Below, one piece after another: positions 37,159 through 45,637 of a DNA stretch of 64,000 bases. The DNA is from Pseudomonadota bacterium. GTDB taxonomy: Bacteria; Pseudomonadota; Gammaproteobacteria; Steroidobacterales; Steroidobacteraceae. The translations under genes and the position numbers were made by a program. Within the stretch, counting starts at the first letter, position 1, and each line of letters begins with the position of its first letter. The notes below the pieces were generated by a model. That model was not told where the DNA came from. It searched no databases and saw only the letters and a list, made by a program, of their open reading frames with translations. The stretch is from NCBI GenBank assembly GCA_023423935.1, contig JAFAEQ010000075.1, forward strand, positions 149,004 through 213,003. Direction: 5' to 3'.

Positions 37159-37222
37159 GACAATAAAGTCGTTCCGCTGACAAATAGTCGTTCCACGAGC
37201 CGGAACGACAAATAGTCATTCC
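37159..37222 (+). other. Three TnsB-site-like repeats at the glmS-proximal end of the island
   Basis: GACAATAAAGTCGTTCC at 37159-37175, GACAAATAGTCGTTCC at 37179-37194 and GACAAATAGTCATTCC at 37207-37222, all in the same orientation. The first twelve bases of copy one equal the core of the E. coli Tn7 TnsB site (GACAATAAAGTC, from memory). Copy one is also palindromic (GGAACGAC/GTCGTTCC), so a role in terminating glmS is the alternative. The rest of 37223-37582 shows no convincing gene. Confidence 0.6.
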
Positions 37223-37582
37223 GAGGGACTTCTAAGTGCCTGGAAACGCACGGGACCGATGCGTGCCGATGAGCCTTTCAGCGGATGAACGACTCGCGTC
37301 CTGGGATAGTCAGATCGAGAAGTGTTTCGTTCGCCTGTCCTCGCGCGTAGGGCACTTAAAGAGCGCGAACGCTGGAGATGCTCGGCGATTGAAGCTACGG
37401 CTGCAGCAGTTGGCGGTCATCCATCGAAACCGTCCCGAATAGCAGGCCGCGCTGTCCGGAAGAATCACAGACAACCCTCCACCCAAAGTAGCGTGCACCA
37501 CCACAGCCAATGAGTTCACGTGAAAAATACGCCCAGAGTTGTTCGTGGTACGTAGCCGACACAGCTGATCTGAGGGGGAACC

Positions 37583-37969
37583 ATGGTTGCGGATAAGAAA
37601 CTTGGATTGGTCGAAGCATTCAAAGTCTACGGAGCAAAACTTCACAACCCTCGATGGGCGGTTTCGTCTATAGCGACGGACGGGGCCGTGGTTATCAGTT
37701 GCTGGGAGAACTTCTTTCAGAAGGGAATGCGCTACGTCGACACTTTGTCTCGATGGGCTGACAACAATCCTGCAGGCCGTGACCTTCTCAAGAGTCACAT
37801 AGAACAAGCGGTGCGGGACGACTTGCCAGTCAGACTGGTGATTGCTCACTGGGCGACGAGTGGTCCGCGCACAGCGGACTACTTCCACGTTCGGCCGGAC
37901 CTGGTTGGTCGCATTACTGAATTCGACGGCGACAAATTTATCATCGAGTTCAAGAAGAAGACCGCTTGA
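37583..37969 (+). CDS. Hypothetical protein, island cargo
   Basis: 128 residues, not recognised. It has a strong ribosome site (TGAGGGGGAACC before the ATG). The sequence is mixed alpha/beta in character, with no membrane segment or signal peptide, and ends in a basic FIIEFKKKTA. A 237-residue open frame on the opposite strand overlaps it and is considered spurious. Its composition is unlike that of core genes. Function unknown. Confidence 0.6.
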   Translation: MVADKKLGLVEAFKVYGAKLHNPRWAVSSIATDGAVVISCWENFFQKGMRYVDTLSRWADNNPAGRDLLKSHIEQAVRDDLPVRLVIAHWATSGPRTADYFHVRPDLVGRITEFDGDKFIIEFKKKTA

Positions 37970-38064
37970 GAAGTGTGCATGCGCCGATCCACGAGGGGTG
38001 ACCGCACGCCACCCTTGGCGCAACTCACCTCATCCCGTGCGTGCAAGGAAACGAACTCTACCTG

Positions 38065-39576
38065 TCAGGCCTGCCTTTCCTTGCCGGAAGTGCTTGGGTC
38101 ACTCCGGCGTAGCACCCGCCATTTGCTGGCGACCTCCATCGTAGATCGCGGTTCGTACGTGAACGCGAGAGGCATTCGACAATGCACCGGCTTCTTCAAA
38201 TTCCTCGCCGAGATAGAGCAATGGATGTGCGACTTACGAGGCGACACACTCGGAGGGACGAGCAGCCAAATCCGGAAGAGTTGCGAACCGTGCTGATGTC
38301 TAAATTCGATCTGGCTGAACGTACAGCTACTTCGCGGGCCAGACTCTTCATCCTCCCGGTAGAAGGAATGACGATCACGGTTCGCTACGCTGGGGATTAA
38401 CTGCCGATGCGGCAATCTGACATTCTCGCCGGAAGGACCAAGGTGTGACGGAGCAAAGTCGGGCCACGAGTTGATTCTCCCCAAACCAGACAGCACGTAC
38501 GAACCCTTCGGTGGTCGGGGAGGAGGCTCGAACTCAGCCTTCGTCTTGAGCTTGCCAAGACTGCGAATGAAGTTGGGACTCTTTCCGTCCGTTGAAACCC
38601 ACATCTTCACGCCAGCGTGTGCCGTTATTCGCACCAGGACCTCGTCCGCAGGACAGTATCCTGAATTCAGTATCTCCAAGCAGAGCGGCGTGATGCGAGT
38701 AGATACATTGAGCAGGAAGCTCAGGCGTCCAAGCTGATGCTTTACGGCCTCAACCCAAGAGTCGTACTTGATGGGGTACTCCTGGATTTCCTGTTGCGAG
38801 GGTGCTCGCCACTCGTGAAGCGAAGCGACGATGCTATCAAATGCACTGTCGTATCCGGAACGCTTCGGAGGAGAGGTCCCAAGGTCCGTTGCCTTGGGGT
38901 GACGAGCTACGATTTCACCGACGAGCCGGGTGATGTCGTCGGGTGCCAGCTCGTCATACGCGGGCACCACTGAAGATAACTCGCGAATCGTCACACCTTC
39001 GGCGCTCTTGATCGACAGTTCAAATTTCGGCTCGGTCTGTTCGAAACGTTGCAACTTCGACTTCAGGCTTTGAATTTCCCGGTGTCGATCATCAGTTTCT
39101 GCAGGTAAGAGCCATGCTGCGTCAATGCGGAAACAAGGCACGCCGTGACGGCGGCAGCGCAGCAACATGCCCGTATCGTCGCTGAGGATCTGCGCCGACT
39201 GATCCCGCAACCGAAATTGGAGGACCTCATCTATGAGCCGGTCATCCTGACGGGTCATATCGAGTGTTGGAGGGGTCTCGTGATCGGCTGTCAAAGCGGG
39301 CGCAAATCCCAACGTGACGCGCGGACCATTCTCTCTCACAACCACCGTCCCTGAAGGGTCATTCAGCATGTCGCGAAATAGGCCATTTGCGTCCCGGGCC
39401 CTTCGAGCGCGCCGGTGATTGCCGTCATGCTTTAGAAGGTCAATTTCGTCCTGGATCGGTGCACCTACCAGCAGATCTATCCTGTCTGTGTCTGAAAATG
39501 CTTCCCACGACAGTTCGTTGAGCTTCTTGCATTGAAGGAAAACATTCGTGTCAGGAAAGAGCACGAGTCGATGCAT
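38065..39576 (-). CDS. PIN-domain protein (DUF4935-like), island cargo
   Basis: About 503 residues. The N-terminal 150 residues form a PIN nuclease fold: FPDTNVFLQ (first Asp), an Arg/His-rich helix after DEIDLLKHDGNH, DRLIDEVLQF (second acidic cluster) and ILSDDTGMLLRCRRHGV (third acidic cluster). A helical, coiled-coil-like stretch follows (REIQSLKSKLQRFEQTE), then a long C-terminal region of unknown fold. The start at 39576 has GGAAGGG upstream and puts the PIN Asp at the expected place. No antitoxin-like partner is adjacent, so it is not a typical VapC. RNA cleavage is inferred. Confidence 0.75.
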   Translation of the reverse strand: MHRLVLFPDTNVFLQCKKLNELSWEAFSDTDRIDLLVGAPIQDEIDLLKHDGNHRRARRARDANGLFRDMLNDPSGTVVVRENGPRVTLGFAPALTADHETPPTLDMTRQDDRLIDEVLQFRLRDQSAQILSDDTGMLLRCRRHGVPCFRIDAAWLLPAETDDRHREIQSLKSKLQRFEQTEPKFELSIKSAEGVTIRELSSVVPAYDELAPDDITRLVGEIVARHPKATDLGTSPPKRSGYDSAFDSIVASLHEWRAPSQQEIQEYPIKYDSWVEAVKHQLGRLSFLLNVSTRITPLCLEILNSGYCPADEVLVRITAHAGVKMWVSTDGKSPNFIRSLGKLKTKAEFEPPPRPPKGSYVLSGLGRINSWPDFAPSHLGPSGENVRLPHRQLIPSVANRDRHSFYREDEESGPRSSCTFSQIEFRHQHGSQLFRIWLLVPPSVSPRKSHIHCSISARNLKKPVHCRMPLAFTYEPRSTMEVASKWRVLRRSDPSTSGKERQA

Positions 39577-39624
39577 CGTTCTACCCTTCCGTACTGACGC
39601 CTGACTGGCCACAGTCTACTCAAT

Positions 39625-39743
39625 ACTAAGGAAGCTCTGATTTATCGACTTCCCTGACCTTCGCAAGTCTGCAACTGGTTGAAATGCTTCGGTGGGCGAA
39701 GCAACTATGGTTGCGAATGGAGAATTGATCAGAGGTTACCTAA
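39625..39743. mobile_element. 119-bp MITE copy 1 (IS5-group-like ends)
   Basis: Identical to 59561-59679 except at one base. Flanked by CTAA on both sides (39626-39629 and 39740-39743); inner ends GGAAGCTCTGAT and ATCAGAGGTTAC are inverted repeats matching 10 of 12. CTAA fits the YTAR target of IS5-group elements. It codes for nothing. Confidence 0.75.
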
Positions 39744-40435
39744 TCTTCTGGAGGGCCAGTGGGTCAACCCGGGCGGCGGCCTCTAGCATCTGGTTCAACG
39801 ACTGCAGCTTTGACCCAAGAAGGAGGCGAAAGGCGTGGTCCAAATGGAATCACGGCTGAGCACGACGCTTGTCGGTCGCGGCGCTTGCCACGTCGCGGCG
39901 GATTGAGCTTGAGCTGCGTGTACACGCGCCACAGCCAGCTTGCCTCACGGCCGCCGATCGGCGCGAAAGCAGTCGTACATCAACCCAAATTCATGACCGG
40001 GGTTGTCCGCACGTGCGTAGAAACGGCTTCGATCACCCGCGCATCATCGCGACCTCGGGGTTCGTAGTACGGCGCCGAGGCCGATAGGCCGAGCACGCGA
40101 CAGGCGCGGCGCATGCTCAACCCGTGTTCTTGCTTCATTGCCGGGCTCAGCTCCACGCGCTTGGTCTGGCTCAGAGCTTTTTTGCGACGACGTCCTTCAG
40201 GGCGTGGTGCTCAAGTGCGAGTCGGCGTACATCTTCGTCAGTCGCGAATGTTCGTGCTCGAGCTCCTTCAGCCGCCGCAGCTGCGAGACCTCCATGCCCG
40301 CATACTTCTGCTTCCAGTTCTAGTTGGTTGGCTCGGAGATTCTGTGTTTGCGGCAGGCCTCCGCAACCTTCGCGCCGGCTTGACCCCTTTAAGAATTCGG
40401 ACGATTTGCCCTTCCGAAAACTTCGACGTCTTCAC
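39744..40435 (-). pseudogene. Degraded IS3-family transposase (OrfA and start of OrfB)
   Basis: On the minus strand from a GTG at 40435 the frame gives KTSKFSEGQIVRILKG, the hallmark N-terminus of IS3-family OrfA. It is then broken by a frameshift, continues as EACRKHRISEPTN, hits a TAG, and resumes as NWKQKYAGMEVSQLRRLKE and the leucine-zipper-like region. Further frameshifted OrfB pieces read LSPAMKQEHGLSMRRACRV and, near 39870-39960, YTQLKLNPPRRGKRR. The DDE catalytic core is missing. Dead remnant. Confidence 0.8.
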
Positions 40436-40586
40436 GTAGAGCTCCTTCAGGTGGAAACGCTGCCTCCAACTGACATGAATCGGCGAGGAGGCTTCAGTGG
40501 CCCACATCGCCTTTGGAAACCAGTTGTCTAATGGAAACCAGCCACGCTGCGGAAACGAATCCCGCAGATGTCCAGATTGATGGTAA

Positions 40587-42272
40587 TCACGTCTCTCCGC
40601 CCACGAGCAGGTAACCGAACTGCTTGCGAATGAGCACTTTTCGCTCAGCGATAAACTGCTCAAACTTATCGAGCTTCCAGAGCGCGGGATCCGCCGGGAT
40701 CAAGTGGCGCTCGAGGTATTCCGCTGGCTTGTGTTTGAACCACTCCTCCGGCGGTGTGTCCCACTTGCCGCCGGCACCGTTCTCCTTCGCCGTAAGCAAC
40801 ATGCAGTTTGCGAGCTGGTTTCGCTCAGGCTCCCTGTACTTCACGATGTCACGGCGCCCTGTCTTGGGATTCTCCGCCTTCACACTTCTGAGCACTTTCT
40901 GCGGGAACACGTGATCCACTTGCGGCAGGTTGTTCACGTATGCAGGTGTGTAGTTGAAGCCGTGATACCAGAGATTGAAAAGCAGATGCACGTTGTCGGA
41001 ACCGTAGCCCATCTTCCAAAGGCGATCTTCGGTGAGCTCAAGGCTCCGTCCCTTTTCCCGAATGACGCCAAAGAGAGCATCGCAGTCAAAGCCCTTTCCT
41101 TCCTTGATCTTGTTGACGCAGTCATCGATCAACTGGTCCGGTGTGCCGCTGAAGGCACCAGCGAGGAGCGACCTTAGGAGAAATGAATCTACATTTCGCG
41201 CCTGTCGCCAGTTATCGTGGAAGTGATGGCAACTGTAAATCAGCGGGATGAGGGCAAGATAGGATGGTATGGCCTTGTCGCTTTGGATGAACGTCTTGCC
41301 ACGCACGAAGTCGACGACCTGGAGTATGGAATTGCTGAACTCCTCCCACTGGCGCTCGATCTCCTCCCGGACATCATTCTTCCTGAACTTCTCCACTTCA
41401 TAGCGAGCGCCGCGCCCCAACAGCACCAGGCAGACCTTGAGCACAAAGTCCCGCGTAAAAGTGAACCCGTGACGATTCAGCTTTTCCAGCAACTCCTCCA
41501 TGTTCTCGTCCGCCTTATCCCAGCTCGAGGCGAGAAGTGAAAACAGCAGATCGGATTTTCCGAGACGTGTGCCGCCGGAGTTTGCCCGAATGAAAATCTC
41601 TACTACGTCCTCCTCGGTGTACAGATCCCGATTCTCCGTGCTGTCGAGCTCCTGGTACCCAATACCGTCGTCGGCGTGAAATGCCTTGAACACGAGGGCA
41701 ATGTGCTCGGAAACCTTCTCTTGCTCGGACTCGCTGAGTTCATGGCCCGCCGTGCGGATCACATGCTGCGCGAGTGCAAGGGAGGTCTTCTGACTGAAAA
41801 CTAAATCCTTGAACTTCAGCCAGGGAAAGCTCGCAGTAGCAGCATCGAGAAAGCGAAATTTATACTTGATGTCATCGGGAGCCGCGATCTCGCCACTGAG
41901 GACATCCAGATGCAGCTCCCGACCTTCATAGCTCCCGCAGAGGCCGATGAATAGACTCTGGAGGCGCTGCTGGCCATCGAGAACAAGGCACTTCTTCTTG
42001 CTGTCCTCGGGAACGTAGAAGCGGCTGAGTTGCTCCGCGTACTCTGGCCTGTAATTGTCGATGAACCTTCGTCGGCGAATTGTGCTATCGGTCTTCCAGA
42101 TGAGAAGCGTGCTGATCGGGTACTCGCGCAGAATCGAGTCGAAGAGCCGGCAGATCTGCTCCTCGCTCCATACGAAGGGACGTTGGATGTTGGGCAGCCA
42201 GAAGCCTCCATCCTCGTCCAGGTTGTTCAAGAATCTCACGATTTTCCGCAAGGAATGTTTCGGCGTCTTCAC
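40587..42272 (-). CDS. GmrSD-type restriction endonuclease (DUF262-DUF1524), island cargo
   Basis: 561 residues. N-terminal DUF262 (ParB/Srx-like NTPase) with LPNIQRPFVWSEEQI and VLDGQQRLQSLFIGL; a helical middle; C-terminal DUF1524 HNH-type nuclease with VDHVFPQKVL and the Asn/Lys-bearing ERNQLANCMLLTAKENG. This domain pair is that of GmrSD, type IV enzymes that cut DNA with modified (for example glucosylated hydroxymethyl) cytosines, and of related phage-defence nucleases. Both active-site motifs look intact. A GTG start is used (42272), with a weak ribosome site. Target specificity cannot be told from sequence. Confidence 0.85.
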   Translation of the reverse strand: MKTPKHSLRKIVRFLNNLDEDGGFWLPNIQRPFVWSEEQICRLFDSILREYPISTLLIWKTDSTIRRRRFIDNYRPEYAEQLSRFYVPEDSKKKCLVLDGQQRLQSLFIGLCGSYEGRELHLDVLSGEIAAPDDIKYKFRFLDAATASFPWLKFKDLVFSQKTSLALAQHVIRTAGHELSESEQEKVSEHIALVFKAFHADDGIGYQELDSTENRDLYTEEDVVEIFIRANSGGTRLGKSDLLFSLLASSWDKADENMEELLEKLNRHGFTFTRDFVLKVCLVLLGRGARYEVEKFRKNDVREEIERQWEEFSNSILQVVDFVRGKTFIQSDKAIPSYLALIPLIYSCHHFHDNWRQARNVDSFLLRSLLAGAFSGTPDQLIDDCVNKIKEGKGFDCDALFGVIREKGRSLELTEDRLWKMGYGSDNVHLLFNLWYHGFNYTPAYVNNLPQVDHVFPQKVLRSVKAENPKTGRRDIVKYREPERNQLANCMLLTAKENGAGGKWDTPPEEWFKHKPAEYLERHLIPADPALWKLDKFEQFIAERKVLIRKQFGYLLVGGET

Positions 42273-42498
42273 AGCTGTGCGACCTACCGTTCGTCATTGG
42301 GTTCTTCGAATCGTTATCCAAACATCACGGGCGTGACGGCGCTGTGATGAGCGTACCGAGACTGGTCGGTTAGCGTTGCTCGAATCGATCGGGGAAACCG
42401 ATCCGCCGCCAGGTTCAGTCTGATGTTGTGTTCAGCAGCGGCGGCCCCATTCAGGAGCCCTCTCTCAGTGAGCGTTCGGCTCATAATCACTGTGTTGC

Positions 42499-42570
42499 GG
42501 AACGACTTTTTGTCGAATCGTGTCCGACGCGCGCGTGGAGCCGGACCGTTTCAGTCACAGTTTTTTTGTC
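42499..42570 (-). other. TnsB-site-like repeats at the distal end of the island
   Basis: GGAACGACTTTTTGTC at 42499-42514 is the inverted form of the glmS-proximal repeat; a weaker match ends TTTTTTTGTC at 42570. They are farther apart than at the other border, as in the left end of Tn7. The rest of 42273-42611 contains no convincing gene. Confidence 0.5.
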
Positions 42571-42611
42571 ACTATCTAGCCCAGCTCACACGCTCGAATC
42601 GGGGCGCAAGT

Positions 42612-43151
42612 TCAGCGTCCATTCGCAGCGGCCTGCGTGACGCGCTTGAGTTTCATTTCAAAGAACTGCTGCCAGCCGTTGGCGCTTTCCATCTCGCCCT
42701 TCTCGATCCATTGGTCGTCGACCACGCGGATGGTGTAGCGCATCTTTCCGCGCGGCGTTGGCATCTCCCACACGAAGGCATCGCCGTCCACATGGCCTCG
42801 GAAGTGTCCGGGCGGCCGGCCGGCAACCTGCGCACGAAAGTCGTAGTCGCCCGCGCTCTCGTCGTACGACAGCACGGCCAGTGCATCGTGGACGACGCGG
42901 TTGCGATCCAGCGAGTAGTGCTTGCCTTCGATCAGGAGCACCTGGCCATCGAGTCGTGTCTCCACATGTTCCCGGCCGATGAAGCGCTGTGGCTCACCGG
43001 GTCCGGTGCGCATCCATCCCTCGCCTTCCCAGTCACCGAGGAGCTGCGGCAATCGAGCAATGGCAGCACGACCCGCATCCGAAGAAGGTGCTTCGGCAGC
43101 GTGCGCGGCCGTGGCAAGCGCAAAGCAGATCAGCAGGGAGCGCAAGAACAT
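42612..43151 (-). CDS. Secreted DUF1579-like protein
   Basis: 179 residues. Signal peptide MFLRSLLICFALATAAHA with likely cleavage before AEAP. The mature part (LLGDWEGEGWMRTGPGE, REHVETRLDGQVLLIEGKHY, FVWEMPTPRGKMRYTIRV) has the lipocalin-like beta pattern of DUF1579/THAP4-like proteins. Periplasmic; function unknown. It marks the core side of the island border. Confidence 0.65.
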   Translation of the reverse strand: MFLRSLLICFALATAAHAAEAPSSDAGRAAIARLPQLLGDWEGEGWMRTGPGEPQRFIGREHVETRLDGQVLLIEGKHYSLDRNRVVHDALAVLSYDESAGDYDFRAQVAGRPPGHFRGHVDGDAFVWEMPTPRGKMRYTIRVVDDQWIEKGEMESANGWQQFFEMKLKRVTQAAANGR

Positions 43152-43229
43152 GTTGGGATCTCAACACTCGAGGAAGGGGTACGCACTCTAGCCGCCGCTT
43201 GCGCGCCAGTGCTTGAATAAAACGGTCGC

Positions 43230-44000
43230 TCATTCGACGAGACGATGCGCGATGCGCTCCGCATGCGCTCGGAATCCCGCCGGCGTGAGTCCGAGCACCT
43301 CTTTGAATTCGCGAACGAGATGAGACTGGTCGGCATAGCCGCCGGCGCTGGCCAGCTCGATCCATCGTTGTTCGCCCGTGGCGGCGGTTGCTGCGACTGA
43401 ACGTACTCGGCGTACGCGGGCGAGCTCCTTCGGCGTCAGCGCTGCTTCGTGGGCGAAGCGTCTGCGCAGTTGTCTTGGGGAGAGCCCGACCGCGCTTGCG
43501 ATCTGCGTGACAGGTTCTGCGCCAGCGGAGCGGATGATCCTGAACACCGCCGTCATGACCGAGGGGTCCAGCGAGCGGGGCACGATTGCACGAAGCAGTT
43601 CTTCGATCCGCTGGAGGGATGTGGTGCTGCCTTCGACCGTGAGCACCTCGCGCCACTTATCACACCACTGCGCGTTCAGTCGCAGTCGTGCGGGACCTGC
43701 CCACTCGCGCAGCTCCGCTGGAGGCACGCCAAGAAAAGCCCCCACTGCAGCAGGCCAGAAATGCACACCCCAAAATCGATCTCCACCAGTCACTCGGGTG
43801 ATCAGCGGTGATGTCCGTTCGCCCGTGAGAATCAGCTCGCCACTGGCGCCGATGCTCAGGATGGCGCCGCCCGTCAGCGGAACGTGATGCGCGATGGGGT
43901 CGACATTCGCTGCGACAGTGAAGCTCCAGATCGATGCGATCCAGGGGCGCAGCTCGGGGTTGGGTTCGAACTCCAGATATCGCATCGGCGCATCGGTCAT
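43230..44000 (-). CDS. AraC family transcriptional regulator
   Basis: About 256 residues. N-terminal DUF6597-type effector domain (LRPWIASIWSF, HHVPLTGGAILSIGASG) and C-terminal AraC double helix-turn-helix (VTQIASAVGLSPRQLRRRF and IELASAGGYADQSHLVREFK, then PAGFRAH). The start at 44000 is the natural N-terminus MTDAPMRYLEFEP. It is divergent from slyD. Target unknown. Confidence 0.88.
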   Translation of the reverse strand: MTDAPMRYLEFEPNPELRPWIASIWSFTVAANVDPIAHHVPLTGGAILSIGASGELILTGERTSPLITRVTGGDRFWGVHFWPAAVGAFLGVPPAELREWAGPARLRLNAQWCDKWREVLTVEGSTTSLQRIEELLRAIVPRSLDPSVMTAVFRIIRSAGAEPVTQIASAVGLSPRQLRRRFAHEAALTPKELARVRRVRSVAATAATGEQRWIELASAGGYADQSHLVREFKEVLGLTPAGFRAHAERIAHRLVE

Positions 44001-44164
44001 GCGGCCATGATACCGGGAGCATTGTGACGAGCCCCTGAGCGTCGATTGACCACGGGGTGCGAGAAGCCAGGAGCAAGACGAACGGCGCACGATCCCAAAT
44101 TGATCTTGGCCATCGAGGGCCGTATTGTGCGTGGCCTTACGCAACGATCCATTGGACGCCTCTC

Positions 44165-44647
44165 ATGCAAGTTACTCAGGACGCCGTCGTCTCCATCCAC
44201 TACACGCTTACGAACGATCAGGGCGAGACGCTCGATTCATCCGCCGGCGGCGAGCCGCTTGCGTATCTGCATGGCAACGGCAACCTGATCCCCGGCCTGG
44301 AGAACGCCCTGAACGGCAAGCAGGCAGGTGACAAGCTCACCGTGAAAGTAACGCCCGCCGAAGGCTACGGCGAATACGACAAAGCGCTGGTGCAGCGCGT
44401 GCCGCGTCGCTCGTTCAAGGGTGTGGCCGATGTCCAGGTCGGCATGCAGTTCCAGGTCCAGTCGGGCATGGGTCCGCGGATGGTGACGGTCACGCAGGTC
44501 GCGGGCGATATGGTCACCGTCGACGGCAACCATGCGCTGGCCGGGCAGAACCTCAACTTTGAAGTCGAGATCACCGACGTGCGCACCGCCACGGAAGAAG
44601 AGCTCGCGCATGGCCATGTGCACGGACCGGGCGGCCATCACCATTGA
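44165..44647 (+). CDS. FKBP-type peptidyl-prolyl isomerase, SlyD-like
   Basis: 160 residues. FKBP domain with inserted flap: VVSIHYTLTNDQGETLDSS, LHGNGNLIPGLENALNG, and the C-terminal His-rich tail GHVHGPGGHHH that binds nickel or other metals in SlyD. A cytoplasmic chaperone/isomerase linked to metal delivery. Start at 44165 gives the canonical MQVTQDAVVSIHY; the longer frame runs upstream into the divergent promoter region. Confidence 0.92.
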   Translation: MQVTQDAVVSIHYTLTNDQGETLDSSAGGEPLAYLHGNGNLIPGLENALNGKQAGDKLTVKVTPAEGYGEYDKALVQRVPRRSFKGVADVQVGMQFQVQSGMGPRMVTVTQVAGDMVTVDGNHALAGQNLNFEVEITDVRTATEEELAHGHVHGPGGHHH

Positions 44648-44727
44648 TTGATCCTCGCACTGATCCCGTGCGCTGACTTCAGGCGCTGCACCGGCGGCGC
44701 CAATCCCTCCTGATCGTGCATTCGCGA

Positions 44728-44753
44728 ACGCCGCGAGCAACTCGCGGCGTTTT
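44728..44753 (+). terminator. Rho-independent terminator after slyD-like gene
   Basis: ACGCCGCGAG-CAA-CTCGCGGCGT, a 10-bp stem, followed by TTTT-like sequence (TTTCC). Confidence 0.75.
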
Positions 44754-44849
44754 CCTACATTTCTTCGTCACACCTTCTGCATAGAATCTCGACGCGGACT
44801 GGCATAGTCCGTGCTTATCGAGATTGTCGTTCATCGCTTGGAGGCGCCC

Positions 44850-45140
44850 ATGCAAGTCACCCCCGACACACCTGCTCCCATGAAAAAGTCCCGCGCCAAG
44901 GTGAAGGCCGAGACTGTGGCCGCCGAGCCGAAGAAGCCCCGTTCGCGCAAGAAAGCGATCGCCGCGCCGATCCCAACTCCCCAGCCCGACATGGTGACGC
45001 CGCCGACTGTTGAAGAGCTGAACGGCATGATCGCGACCGCTGCGTACTACATTGCAGCACAGCGAGACTTCAGCCCCGGCCAGGAGCTCGATGACTGGTT
45101 GGCGGCGGAACGGGCGGTCAGGAGCCGATACGCCCTTTGA
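44850..45140 (+). CDS. DUF2934 family protein
   Basis: 96 residues. Low-complexity basic Lys/Ala/Pro-rich N-terminal half (KKSRAKVKAE, KKPRSRKK) and a DUF2934 C-terminal half (IATAAYYIAAQRDFSPGQEL, DDWLAAERAV). Function unknown. The ATG at 44850 has GGAGG six to seven bases upstream. Confidence 0.75.
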   Translation: MQVTPDTPAPMKKSRAKVKAETVAAEPKKPRSRKKAIAAPIPTPQPDMVTPPTVEELNGMIATAAYYIAAQRDFSPGQELDDWLAAERAVRSRYAL

Positions 45141-45208
45141 GCCGTTGCGGCATGCCGTGATTGTGTTGCTGCGCGGACCGGCCAATCCTTCGCATCCGGA
45201 GGATGGTC

Positions 45209-45637
45209 ATGCTGCGAGTCAGTTATCTGCTGGGTCTCAAGAGCCGGGATGTCTGGACGATTTCGCCCGAGGCCCCCGTTCTCGAAGCCATCCGGGTGAT
45301 GGCCGAACGAGGCATCGGCGCCTTGCCCGTCGTGAAGGACGGCCAGGTCGTCGGTATCGTCTCTGAGCGCGACTACGCGCGTAAAGTGATCCTGCGTGGC
45401 CGCTCGAGCGCCGAAACACCGGTGCGCGACATCATGTCCAGCCCGGTGATTGCCATCGGCCCGGATCAGGCCGTGCCGAACTGTATGGAACTCATGACCG
45501 AGCACCGCATCCGCCATCTCCCCGTCATCGAGAAGAGCCGCCTCATCGGCATGATCTCGATTGGCGATATCGTCAAAGCGGTGATGGAAGAACAGCAGCA
45601 GACGATTGCGCAGCTGGAGCGGTATATCGCGAGCTAA
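45209..45637 (+). CDS. CBS-domain-pair protein
   Basis: 142 residues. Two CBS motifs, VWTISPEAPVLEAIRVMAE...GALPVVKDGQVVGIVSERDYA and PVIAIGPDQAVPNCMELMTE...RHLPVIEKSRLIGMISIGD. Stand-alone CBS pairs bind adenosyl ligands and regulate other proteins. The start has GGAGGA upstream. Its last 22 bases form part of a duplicated segment (see 45616-45883). Confidence 0.87.
   Translation: MLRVSYLLGLKSRDVWTISPEAPVLEAIRVMAERGIGALPVVKDGQVVGIVSERDYARKVILRGRSSAETPVRDIMSSPVIAIGPDQAVPNCMELMTEHRIRHLPVIEKSRLIGMISIGDIVKAVMEEQQQTIAQLERYIAS

Larger units (their letters stand above)
37143..42590. mobile_element. Accessory island in the attTn7 position, probably a Tn7-like remnant
   Basis: About 5.4 kb between glmS and the DUF1579-like gene. 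Both borders carry GACAAWARGTCGTTCC-like sequences, resembling Tn7 TnsB sites. The cargo is a hypothetical protein, a PIN-domain protein, a MITE, an IS3 remnant and a GmrSD-type nuclease. Base composition looks less G+C-rich and codon use less biased than in the atp and glm genes. No transposase of Tn7 type (tnsABCDE) is present, and the exact ends and target duplication are not resolved. Boundaries are therefore approximate. Confidence 0.55.

Noticed and set aside
37159..37175. The palindrome GGAACGAC-N6-GTCGTTCC considered as an ordinary glmS terminator
   Set aside because: No T run follows, there are three variants in tandem and another at the far island border; kept as the main alternative to the Tn7-like reading, not excluded.
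37236..37442. 68-residue open frame near the glmS-proximal island end
   Set aside because: No ribosome site or family feature; composition is not clearly coding.
37310..38023. 237-residue minus-strand open frame overlapping the hypothetical gene at 37583
   Set aside because: Lacks a good ribosome site and overlaps a frame with a strong one; no recognisable domain.
38182..38400. Possible frameshift in the 3-prime part of the PIN gene
   Set aside because: The main minus-strand frame stays open to the end and has a plausible composition, so no frameshift is needed.
38065..39576. PIN protein considered as a VapC toxin
   Set aside because: It is about four times the usual VapC length and no small antitoxin gene precedes it.
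37143..42590. Island considered as a CRISPR-associated transposon
   Set aside because: Neither cas genes nor any repeat-spacer array is in the window, and no tns genes are seen.
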